Shown here: positions 22,058 to 32,299 of the stretch, in pieces
Position numbering within the stretch: position 1 is the first letter of the stretch
Layout of the letters: each line of letters starts with the position of its first letter
Origin: Collybiopsis luxurians FD-317 M1
Lineage: Eukaryota; Basidiomycota; Agaricomycetes; Agaricales; Omphalotaceae
DNA length: 64,000 nt
Direction of reading: 5' to 3'
Assembly: GCA_000827265.1 (NCBI GenBank)
Contig: KN834759.1
Span: forward strand, 477,666-541,665
Program-made: the position numbers and the translations under genes
The notes under the pieces: model-generated
What the model saw: the letters and a program-made list of their open reading frames with translations, nothing else
What the model was told of the DNA's origin: nothing
The model's database searches: none

Positions 22058-25000
22058 ATGGCTGGGTATACAGGTCTTCCATTCCCACCAGTGACCGCTA
22101 CAGCTTCTCCTTGGCTACAGAGACCAGTTTCTACAAATCCGTCTGCATCTTTACCTTCAGCCTGGAGAAAACGGCAAGCGTCTGACACTGATATCTCTCC
22201 TGCAAGTCAAAAGCAGCCCCAGCGAGGCAGATCTAGCAGTAGTCGCCTACATGCGGACAACTCACCGCCTCACACCAATGTATATAATCATCCCGCAGCG
22301 TTAGCCTACGCTGCCACGCATCCACGACGAACTATCCCAAAATTCGGTCCTTATTTACTCTTACAGACATTAAGAGAAGGAGAGAAGCTTGGTCTTCACT
22401 GTACCTGGGGAGAAGAAGTCACCATTAAGCTCATTAAGAGGGGGACTGACGGCAGTATCTCACCCAAAGTCGAACGTGAAATCAATGTCCTTAGAGTACG
22501 TCTGGATTTTTATAGTTCATAAATTCTTATTTTTTTTTCTGTCGACTAGCGTTGGAATTCCTCGCACTCATTGCCCTCTACCCTCTCATCTAGACTCTCA
22601 AACACCCAAACATCGTTCATTTATATGACGTTATCGAAACAGACAAATACATTGGAATAATCAATGAATATATCTCTCATAAGGAACTCATCGACCACAT
22701 CCTCGCACATCACTATTTGCGGGAGAGGGAAGCCGCGAGACTCTTTGCTCAGCTAATCTCTGGTGTCTGGTATATTCACCAAAAGAAAGTTGTTCATCGA
22801 AACCTCAAGCTCGAAAATGTCCTCATAGATCAGCATAAGAACATTATCATCACAGACTTTAGTTTCGCAAATCGATTCGATCATCGTGCGGACGATCTCA
22901 TGCAGACTTCGTGTGGCTCACCATGTTACGCTGCTCCCGAGGTCGTCATCAGTGAAGGTCTCTATGTGGGTAGTGCCGTCGACGTTTGGAGCTGTGGAGT
23001 TGTCTTGTATGCCATGCTCTCTGGCTATCTTCCTTTCGGCGACAATCCTGCTAGCCCAGATGGAGATAACGTTACCCTCTTGTACCAATACATTGTCAAT
23101 ACACCTCTCTCATTCCCCGACTACATCTCTGAAACAGCCAGAGATCTTCTTTCCGTAATGCTCGTTCCTGACCCCAGCAAAAGGGCCAGTCTGGAGTACA
23201 TTATGCAACATCCTTGGTTGGCAGCGTACCATGCACCGCCAACCGATTCCAGCTGCGGCCTGCCAACTGCCTTTGGTTTCACGGCTGAGGAACTCGAAAA
23301 AACTGTCATGGATCCGAATCATCAGAAGAGGTTGGCTCATCAGGACCAGATGAAAGCTGCTCCCACGGCAGGTGCACAACCCGAAGGAGCCAATCGTACT
23401 AAAAGACATCGTCGAGATGATAACTCCGATGGAAATATTTCAATCTCTATTCCTAGCCAAGCAAGAAACCAGTATATAAAACGGGTCGCATTCTATGAAA
23501 CCCCCATTGATCATTCCAGTGGGCACACCAGCACACCATTGGTTTCTGCAACTGGACAGAGTCCGGAAAGTAGCCACAGGGTAGGTGTAGATGATTCGCT
23601 TGTTCCCCCTCCTGGTGCTTTTAAACCTGCAGCAGAAGACCCACCGGAAGGGGCCAGGTGCCTGGTCGAAGATGAGGACGAAAGCTCCTGTCCGTCCAAC
23701 GGAGAGCATGGAATGGAAAAGGAACAAGAGAAGGAGCCACAGGAAAAGAATCGCAAGCGTATAGTGCGTTTCAGCTCTCGCGGCCACCTTAAGCAGAACA
23801 GTAACTCGCAAGCTCAAACTCCCCCAGCAGTTGGCGCGGAACACAAGCGAGGCTCGCAGAACTCTGATGAGCCGCATGCCATCCCTGCTACTCCCATGAA
23901 GAAAGGTGGTAAGCACCGATCTTCCTCTGCCTCTCGTCCCCATCCTGGGCCTGTGGAGACACCTAGTATAACCCTTACTAGCCCCGACACACCCATCAAG
24001 TTTCCCGCCTACGCGTCAGAAACTGAGAGTGAAAAGGGTATGACCGATCATTCGAGTTCTTGGTTCCGAGGTTCCGGCAGTAAGCGCCAGAGGGGGATGT
24101 CTTCCATCGATCGGCTAGCCAAAATCTTCAACAGTACGGACGATTCTCTCTCTGCGGAGCTCATATCACCTCTCTCCACCACTCGCAACAACAAATCCGC
24201 TTCACTTTTGTCACTTTTGACTGCTGGCAGTGCTAGTGACAAGGATGGTTCTTCAGCCACCGTAGCTGCCGGCAAGGTTCGACGAAATAGTCCTTCTGTC
24301 GTGGTAGAGCTGTTCAAGAGTACTATCAAAGGCCGGAGTAAAGGGCGGGCGGCTCCTACAGCTATCTCCTCTACTTCCGACAATGTCAAAGAGAAGCGGG
24401 TATTGCCAGATACCTCCGTACCATATGTTGAGAAGACATTGGGTCCAAATACTTCGGCTCCAGATGTCAATGATATACAGGGTCCGGATTTTTCTACTAC
24501 AAAGGATGCCAACAAGAATCAAGAATCAAATACTTTCCTACAGCCTCGAAATCTTGATCTATCGGGTACTCTCCAAGTTGATGGACGGCCAGACACATTT
24601 TTAGCATGGATGCAAAACCTTGTTACTGCAGGCTCATTTCAAGAACTTGCAGATCTAATACAATCAGTAAGTACATCATGCACAACGCCAAGGATCTAAT
24701 AATTTGTTCAAATGTTTGCATCTGCAGGAACTTGACTCCCCGTCGTATCTCAATGCTCTCCTCTCAAGGGGGGATTTGACTAGGGAAGTCTTTGATAGAA
24801 GATGTTTGCGAGCACTTCGGCATTTGTCAAACACTTATCACATCTTACCATCCAGCCTGACCATCACAGACATTAGAAAAGATGGTCACCATCCAGTAGC
24901 TGGCGGAGGCTTTGCCGTGAGTGCATACATGCATAAGCTGCTCCGTGGAACTCTTACTTTCTGACACAGGATATCTGGCATGGAACTCTAAAAGACCAAG

Positions 25001-25978
25001 CTGTCTGCCTGAAAGTTCTGAGACTGATCGTTGAGCCGGATGAAGAGGTACGTAAAAATATTCGAAGGGTAAGCTTTTGGCACAGTAGTTTAAGAAAACA
25101 ATAATTAATCGGTCTGTCGCTAGCAATTCTATAATGAGGCGCTGATATGGAGGCAGTTGAACCACCCAAACATTCTCCCTCTTCTGGGTGTCAATGTAGA
25201 CCTCTTCAGGCCTTCATTCTGTCTCATCTCACCTTGGATGAACAATAAAGATATCATTTCGTTCCTAAAGCAGCATCCGTTGCATAACCGACAGAAAGTA
25301 GTGAGTATTTACTATTATAAGCTACTTGCTTTGGCTGAAACAATTTCTCTCACCACCGATCGCGATAGTTCTTGGAGATTGCAGCTGGTCTGTCTTATCT
25401 TCATTCAAAAATCACACATGGAGATATCCGTGGGGTTTGTAGCAACCTTTCCAGATTTCCGTGCATAGCCTAAGCTAAGATCTGCACTGCTTTTCTTAGG
25501 CTAACATACTGGTCACGGAAGACTTACACTGCTGCCTTGCTGATTTTGGTTTAGCTCTGACCACTTCTGATTCTCAAGCATGGTCTGCAGCGACAACAGG
25601 CACCATGAAAGGAGCAATAAGGTGGATGGCACCCGAGCTTCTGAATACCGAGGGTTTGCCGGATGAGATCTTAAAAAGCCCCTCCAGAGATATCTTTGCA
25701 CTTGGGTGCACGATGGTTGAGGTACTTAAGCTTTCGGAATTTTGCATGCTGAAGTACATTCGAATTTTCAGATAATAACGCTGAAACTGCCTTTCCATGA
25801 TCAGAAAACTGATTACGCAGTGCTCGCTTGTATTGTATCTGGCAAACGACCTGCGCGCCCCGAAAATGTATGGTGTACAGATGTAATCTGGCATCTTATA
25901 ACTCGCTGCTGGGCACAAGAACCTACAGACCGTCCGAGTGCCCAGGAAGTTTACGAAGAGCTAAAACATCCTTTATGA
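22058..25978 (+). CDS. KIN4-like pseudokinase fused to TKL-type kinase (chimeric gene 2)
   Basis: Eight exons (22058-22495, 22594-24666, 24728-24916, 24970-25068, 25124-25300, 25369-25434, 25500-25721, 25772-25978), every intron phase 0, encode 1156 residues. Residues about 95-390 match fungal KIN4/FRK1-type kinases: PKFGPYLLLQTL, LFAQLISGVWYIHQKK, SCGSPCYAAPEVVISEG, DVWSCGVVLYAMLSGYLPFG. The Gly-rich loop is shortened (REGEKLGLH), HRD is HRN (AAC 22801-22803) and DFG is DFS (AGT 22861-22863), so this domain is probably inactive. A long Ser/Thr-rich linker follows to residue about 830, ending QELADLIQS. The C-terminal module has an all-helical pre-domain and a second kinase with CLKVLRLI, HGDIRGANIL and DFGLA intact. 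This half is probably active. TTG and ATG starts upstream of 22058 are out of frame or less likely. Confidence 0.85.
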
Positions 25979-26444
25979 CATTCGACCCTTTTCAAGTTGC
26001 TGGCACGTTCAAGACTGAGGCTACCGATAACTCCAAGGTACAATCGACTCGGGCTCATACAAAAAAAACTTACTGATACAAATTATGGTGTTTAACCAGA
26101 TAGGGTCGAATATTCCGTTCGGTATTTAGGAAGAGTTTAGGGTATTTGTATATGTGCACGATATCACACAACTTAACTGCACTGCAGATGGGTATCGATG
26201 TATTTGGGGCGGGGATTGATTCATTCCGTCAGGATCAACATCTGGGAGTTCAATGTTCTCCGTTAATACCCATCAGAGAACTTGGCTAGTCTGAGTTTGA
26301 ATGACATTATACTTCGTAAAATTGCTGCGTTGCCGTCTTACTAGGGAGGCTACTTTGAAATAAATTTACTTTGCTATCGATACAATTTAGTCTACTCATT
26401 CGAAAATGTACGTGCTAAAGCTACAAGTCCATTTCTTTTTTTCT
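25979..26444. other. Intergenic, no gene seen
   Basis: Shared 3' flank of two convergent genes. No open frame with protein character. Confidence 0.5.
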
Positions 26445-27518
26445 TCAGACCTTTTCCGACAATCCGTACATCCAACTAATGACCTCCATATCCTTTTGCA
26501 CTTGAGCCGCTACTCTACGAGCATGGAAGACCCCGATGGCTTTCGCGGGCCGGGTCCATCCATCAGGAAGTCGTTCCTCGCCAAACCACTGCGCAAGGTA
26601 GGAAAGAGGTATAACTGAAGATGAAGAAACGATAGAAACATTGTCCCCCTCCGAATAATCTTTGGCAAAAAGCAACCAAGTCAACGCAGACTCTCCTAAC
26701 GCGACTTGTTCGTGAAGACTGTCAAGCTTGTTTTTGACGAGTAAAGTGGATTCGCGTGCAACACGGATGAATGCGAGGTCATAGACCGTTAATCCGCCGT
26801 TTGGAGGATTAGTAGACGGGTGGATAGTCGAAATGGATGCGGATAATGGCGTTGAGCGTAAGGAATCATCCGAACTGGCTACGAGAGATGAATGCGACTG
26901 AGCGAAAGAAAGGAAACCCCATAGCATCGTCGAATCCGGCCTATCGCTGGGATGGTCAGGGTGCACTAGAGACGCGCGGTGCGCGATTCTGAGTCCGGGG
27001 CCGAAGGATGAAAGTGAAGATAGGGTGAGGGTGTATGATATCGAGGGAATCGACGGGATTCTGCATCTACGGGGCGAAGATGACTTTTCGTCGTTGACTG
27101 TGGAGTGTGTTCCCCAGTGAATTTGGAACTGGCCATAGATTAGGAATCCCGGCACCGTCATGATTAGTGCTAACCAGACGGACAGATTATACACCTCCAT
27201 AATTGCCCGTAGTAGAGGGATGAAGGTGATGTTCCTGCCTGAACGTGGACTGTAGATTGGCAGGTGTCAGTTTCAATAGGTCTAATTTCAACGCAAACAC
27301 TGTACTAACATGTAGCCATGGTTTGCTAATGTGTTCAACCCTGGACAAGGGGCGCGTGCATCCTTTGCGCGGTTCGGACGAACGTATGAGTGATCTTCGG
27401 ACGAAGATATGGAAGTAGAAGCTTCGAGATCCCAGCAGCTGTCGTGGACATTGGATAGAAGATGGTCGGACTCGATTGAATGGGAATGAGATGCAGATAA
27501 CGGTAACGCGGGCGACAT
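26445..27518 (-). CDS. Family-2 heme peroxidase (chloroperoxidase/unspecific peroxygenase family)
   Basis: Two exons, 27518-27310 and 27249-26445, give a protein of about 337 residues. The heme-thiolate signature APCPGLNTLANHGYIPRSGR is formed across the intron; its PCP Cys would be the axial ligand. It continues NITFIPLLRAIMEVYNLS and ends with WFGEERLPDGWTRP, as in the family. The usual acid-base motif IEHDASL reads IAHRASL here, so both Glu and Asp are replaced; this could affect activity. The N-terminus has no signal peptide and is Ser-rich, unlike secreted peroxygenases, but the hydrophobic SVWLALIMTVPGFLIYGQF may be a membrane segment. The stretch before SLVHPDHP contains an insert. Identity is secure; catalytic competence is not. 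Confidence 0.8.
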
Positions 27519-28529
27519 TGTGGATGTGAAAACTGTTGCTTGAAATTTTTGAGATTCGGGAGTTTATATACCTTTTTACCTCGAAGAAAAAGCCCCCGTC
27601 TCGGAAAAAGCACCCTTTTGAGTCTGCGCGTACAATGCTATGCAAAATCTTTCTCAATGAATTTTCGAGACGTATCTGAACCAGGGGGAGCAGGCGGACG
27701 TACCGTACTCACTTTGAGTCTAGACTATCCCCGCAGAATAGGGGGCCCAGATGGTTCAACTCATCATCGACGACGACAGCTCTGTAGCATGCTTTGAGGA
27801 CTGTAAAGTGTAGTCTAATTAGTATCCAGTAATTTTGAAGGGTAATGCTTGACGCGAACCGCAGTTAGGCCGCTCCCGCTCCCACTCGCAGCAGACTTGC
27901 AAGGCTGAGACTTTTTGCAACCCAGTGTGTGTAAAAGAGTATTCTCTACCTTATTGGAAAGTTCTGCGATAATTTACCTGATATATCTACTGCCTTCGCG
28001 AGCCCCGCGAAGGAAGAAAGGAACTTAGGAAGTACGCACTAACACGGAACGGCCTAAAATCTAAACGCCGAAATTCCGACAAATGCCGGAACAGCTCAAT
28101 CATTTGATCGGAGAAAGTTACATACACAGCCACGATGATCTTGACCGGTCCGATAATCTCAGCAAGTGGCGGAGATACGTTGGGTATGAGCTTGAGCTTT
28201 GTATCTGACTTGTTTGGCTGGAGTACCGTGCAACGACTAGGTATGACCCCAGTCTGGACCGTTGTCAAGACCGAATACAATTCTACGACACAGCACAAGC
28301 GGCAAACTCCAATGATTTCGGGTTTGGAGAACCAGAACGCATATTGACTGCTCCACTTTCGCTTCTTCCTGGCTTCACCTCTCCTCCGAAATGTTAGCAC
28401 CACTAATATGCATTTTCACGTAGTTATCGGATCTTGAGTTCGTCGACCCTCGTATAAATAAGCGTTCACCAAGTGCGCATATCTACAGCCCATCTCACTT
28501 CCATATATCCACACCAACTATCGAATATC
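27519..28529. other. Intergenic; right half is the upstream copy of a tandem duplication
   Basis: No gene is seen. From about 28100 to 28529 the sequence resembles 29870-30319, sharing words such as AAGTGGCGGAGATAC / AAGTGGCGAAGATAC and CTCGTATAAA before the start codon. It therefore contains the promoter of the small duplicated gene. Confidence 0.6.
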
Positions 28530-29161
28530 ATGGATATTGTTCTTCCAAAACTCGGTCCTTGGGCTGAAGAACACCTTCAGACCATCATAAAGGCAACGAA
28601 CCAGAAGGGTTTCGACGACGCTTTTTGATGCGTTCTTCGCCAAAGAGGTGCAAGTTACGTTCAATGGTGTCAGAATCTCTCGTGATGACTACAAGAATCA
28701 CTTCAGAGTGAAGGTCTTTCGTGAAGAGGGCGCCACTGTAACTTTCAATGGCATAACCACCGTTCCTGCAAAGGATGAATCTCTCGGTGGCACGACATCT
28801 GTTAGTAATTCATTTTAATATCGATTCATTGAACGATGCTCAATATTACCCTAAACAAGTATATCGGTGAAGCAGGGATATTTTACACGGCACTTGTCGC
28901 AGAAGGAGTTCTCGTTCACGATGCTCCGGTTGAGGTGAAGATCGCTTCCTCAATGAACATCTCGTAAGTAGTCCTATTATTTCGTCATCCAGCTGATACT
29001 CATGGAATCGTTTTTTCCATTGATGTATGTCCAGTGTGAAGAACGACCCTTCTGTACCGAAGCCCCCTGCTGGCATTCATGGGTTTTACGATCCCAGGAG
29101 AGTGTTCTCGGTGAATCAGATCGTGGCATATGCCCCGAAGCCTAATACCTTTTCTGCCTGA
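28530..29161 (+). pseudogene. First copy of small duplicated protein, frameshifted
   Basis: It starts MDIVLPKLGPWAEEHLQTII and is closely similar to the copy at 30320-30933, with the same three exons and splice sites. At about 28621 the sequence GACGCTTTTTGATGC has one extra base compared with GACGCTTTCGATGC in the other copy, which shifts the frame and creates an immediate TGA. The remaining exons (FTSYIGEAG-type exon, then VKNDPSVPKPPAGI) are open. Promoter and start codon are preserved, so the break may be young. Confidence 0.85.
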
Positions 29162-30319
29162 TGAGAGACGGGCGTAGTCTCCACTAACGGAGACCTGCTA
29201 GTCGGGATTTCCGCCTGTAACTGCTTCATAAATAGCTGAGTCCACACATGTATATACATACTCAGAAGATTATATCGAGCGATATCTTGACTTAGCGTTA
29301 ATTGAGAGCAAAAACGTGCTTGCCGCGCCAGCCAGCCGGTTCAATGTGGCTAAGATGAGTGCATATAGCGGCAAAAGCTCGACGTCAGTTAAGCTGGTCT
29401 ATGAAGGTGTAATGAACAAGCTGGGAGATTTGGGTGGGTGCACGCAGACCCGGAGTTTGTCCAACCACTATACCATCTGTCCAACAGCTAACCTTGGGGA
29501 CCAAAAGCTGGCCAAATATGTACCATGATATTACAGATACGTGGCGGTATTACTACTTCTAAGTTTCTGTAAATGAAGATCTCGCAGGAAATGCCGAAGA
29601 GCCGACGGCTGTCAGCGATGCGACTTTCAGACTCCGCGTTTAACGCATCCACCCAAGATCTCCCAGCCTATCTATCAAGTTCAACTGTCCATCTACAGGG
29701 CTTCATCGGACCTTCGTAAACAGGCTGGGAACGGGCCTAAAATTTTTGAGTACAACGCGTTAACCACGGCTTTAGTGACCCCGGCTCACGCGTCGGGATC
29801 GCGCAGACGTGGAAGGAACGGGCAAACCGGTTGATCCAGGGAAATTACACAGCCACGAGGATCTAGAAGTTCGGTTTTCTAACCGGCCGAGGCTGTACGC
29901 AATTGGACAATCCCAGAGGCAGTAAGTGGCGAAGATACATCGATATTATACGTATATGTTAGGCTGACGTTAGGTTCTTGTTCTGACTCGGTTATCTAGT
30001 GCGCCACAACTAAGTACGACTCCAGCCTGGACCGTAATAGACCGGATTTGAACATACGGCAATAAGTTATAACACCTAATAGCGAACTCCTATGACTTCG
30101 GGTGGAAGACGGGAACTAGAACATGTATTGTTGTTCACGGATCCTCCGAAAGGTTAGCACCATTACTGAGCATCTCATACAGCCCATGGATTGAGTTCGC
30201 GTAATCATCGGATCCTGGATTCATTGAGCCTCGTATAAAGAAGCGTCCGACCAGCGTATTTCTGACATCTACAACCAACCTCACTAATCGCATACATCCT
30301 CAACAACTGTACAATAATC
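29162..30319. other. Intergenic between the duplicated genes
   Basis: The left part contains a dispersed repeat (about 29330-29660) and the right part (29870-30319) duplicates the upstream region of the first copy. No gene was recognised; a 70-codon frame at 29316 has no protein character. Confidence 0.5.
29430..29660 (+). repeat. Dispersed repeat, copy 1
   Basis: Shares CCATCTGTCCAACAGCTAAC, then TATGTAC, GATATTACAGATA and GGAAATGCCGAAGAGCC in the same order with 38365-38550. It is non-coding. The borders and type of element are unknown. Confidence 0.6.
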
Positions 30320-30933
30320 ATGGCTATTGTTCTTCCACAACTTGGTCCTTGGGCTGAAGGACATCTCCAGAGTATCATCCAGGCAACGAATCAGAAGGAT
30401 TTCGACGACGCTTTCGATGCATTCTTTGCCAAAGAGGTGCAAGTTACGTTTAACGGCGCCAAGATCTCTCGCGATGACTACAAAAAGCAACTGAGAGGGG
30501 AGGCTTTCGATGAAGTGGGTGCCGTTGTGACTTTCAATGGCATAACCACTGTCCCAGGAAAGGACGAATCCCTTGGTGGCGCAACTTCCTCTGTGAGTAG
30601 TTAGCTCTGATATCTATCGATTCGTTGAACGATGCTAATTACATTGAACCAGTATATCGGTGAAGCAGGAATATTTTATACTGCAATCATCGCAGAAGGA
30701 ATTGTCGTTCGCGATGTTCCCGTAGAGAGGAAAGTCACTTCCTCGATTAACATCTCGTAAGTTGTTTGATCATTTCATCGTCCATCTCACACTCATGGGT
30801 TCGCTTCTTCAGTGTGAAGAACGATCCTTCTGTACCGAAGCCTCCTGCTGGCATTCGTGGTGTATCCGATCCTAGGAGAGTGTTCACAGTGAATCAGATC
30901 GCCACAGATGCCCCGAACACCTCATCCAACTAA
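30320..30933 (+). CDS. Small uncharacterised protein (NTF2-like size), intact copy
   Basis: Exons 30320-30592, 30653-30756 and 30813-30933 encode 165 residues: MAIVLPQLGPWAEGHLQSII at the start, FDAFFAKEVQVTFNGAKISR, then FNGITTVPGKDESLGG, YIGEAGIFYTAIIAEG and VKNDPSVPKPPAGIRG at the end. The pattern of an N-terminal helix, a cone-like beta sheet with a conserved FFAKEVQVTFNG and an SRDDY turn suggests the NTF2/SnoaL fold, but that is only an impression. No signal peptide, so probably cytosolic. It is the downstream member of a tandem duplication of about 1.8 kb whose first copy is frameshifted. Confidence 0.8.
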
Positions 30934-31864
30934 TTGCGAGGACGGTGACCTGCCAGTCGGAACTTGGTTCAACCTGTCATGGCTTCGTTATCAGTCAGCT
31001 ATGTACATGTATACGTCTTCAGAAAGCTGTACTTTATTGTAATGGACAATGTTAATTTACATATCCCATTAGTAGTAGTTTGCGGTGGAAAGAAAGCTCC
31101 GTAACGTGCTGAGGGCGCCTATTAGGCATCGGAATACTTATCTGAAAACGCAATCGCTCATGACAATGACGATGATTCAACTACGGCCGTAGAAGTTAGG
31201 AAAGACATTGCCTTGAGCACCCCACTGGGATATGAAAATTTTAAGACGTATGAAGGATAAGGAATCTCAAGTTGGATGATAATGTACGAGAGAGGGTATC
31301 TAGCGCTAATTGAGCGCTAGACGCGCTTGCCGAATTGGCCTGCCGGCAGGCGAAAGGCCATTATGTCCTTTTTCGCGTTTACCATTGCTGCAGCACGCCC
31401 TGTGAATATGGATTGCATGTACCGTCCAGAACTCGTACAAAAATGTTAGAAGCACATTGATTCAAGCCCCCATCTTGAATACTCGAAGTGACGCCGAAAA
31501 GTTTGGAGCGGAACGCCATCTTGAATCTAGCGGCGTGACTGACTGGCAATGTTAGGAGGAGGAGAAGATGGTGTAAACGTTTTTGAAGTGTTTATGGTGA
31601 GTCATAGTGCTCTCAGCTACACTGAGCTTGGTATTGAAGCTGCTTGCAGAACTCTCGAATTAGTTGCTCTACAGCGAAATAGTATTTTATGCCTTCGCCG
31701 CTCGTCATGAGGAGAGACAATGCGTGCATGCAATGTGATAGCTCTCATTTTCACTGAGACAGGTTGTCTGTCGGTGACTTCTTCGAATGTTGAAGGTATT
31801 CCAAGTCCCGTCTCAAAAGGTCCACCTTGTAAGCGGCGGAAAGTAAGGAGATGAAAACGAATGG
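30934..31864. other. Intergenic, no gene seen
   Basis: Contains a short palindromic stretch TAGCGCTAATTGAGCGCTAG at 31301-31320. No coding region recognised; minus-strand frames here have no protein character. Confidence 0.5.
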
Positions 31865-32270
31865 TTGTTGTCCTCGCGAATGTTGCCAATAAGTTTTTTC
31901 GCGGACCGCTTCCCCCAGCTCCTTTGGACTCCATTCAATCAGCACGGAGAAACATTCGGTAGGTTTCCTCCAACTGTCGCTAGTCTTGGCGTCGCCCTGA
32001 ATTCAGTTGCACAGAAACGCGAATCATCACCAACACATGCATCTATTTCTCAGGAAGAACGCGAGTTGCTTGCTCAGGACCGTTGCGGAGAATTATACTC
32101 GGATTATTCTTTATTACCTTCTGTCGTGGGACGCGTTTTGTTCATGATCGAGTAAGGAACCAGCAGCTTTTTATTTCTCAACACACAGGCTCCTTGGAGA
32201 TCGTGACTATGTACGGGGAAGTTCGCTGGACCTGTTCGATTGGATTGTGACACACAGAGAAATGGGTATA
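31865..32270 (+). pseudogene. Possible gene fragment of unknown function
   Basis: One open stretch reads ISQEERELLAQDRCGELYSD and GRVLFMI. A GTAAGG...ACACAG intron (32153-32188) would join it to LLGDRDYVRGSSLDLFDWIV, after which the frame runs towards the GH51 gene and is lost. The composition looks like real protein, but I cannot name the family and neither end is convincing. Confidence 0.3.
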
Positions 32271-32299
32271 AGTGCCAAGAGCCCCCAAAATTTATTCGT

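Noticed and set aside
23440..24515. Minus-strand open frames of 150-170 codons inside chimeric gene 2
   Set aside because: They are shadows of the Ser/Thr-rich linker of the KIN4-like gene and have no recognisable motif.
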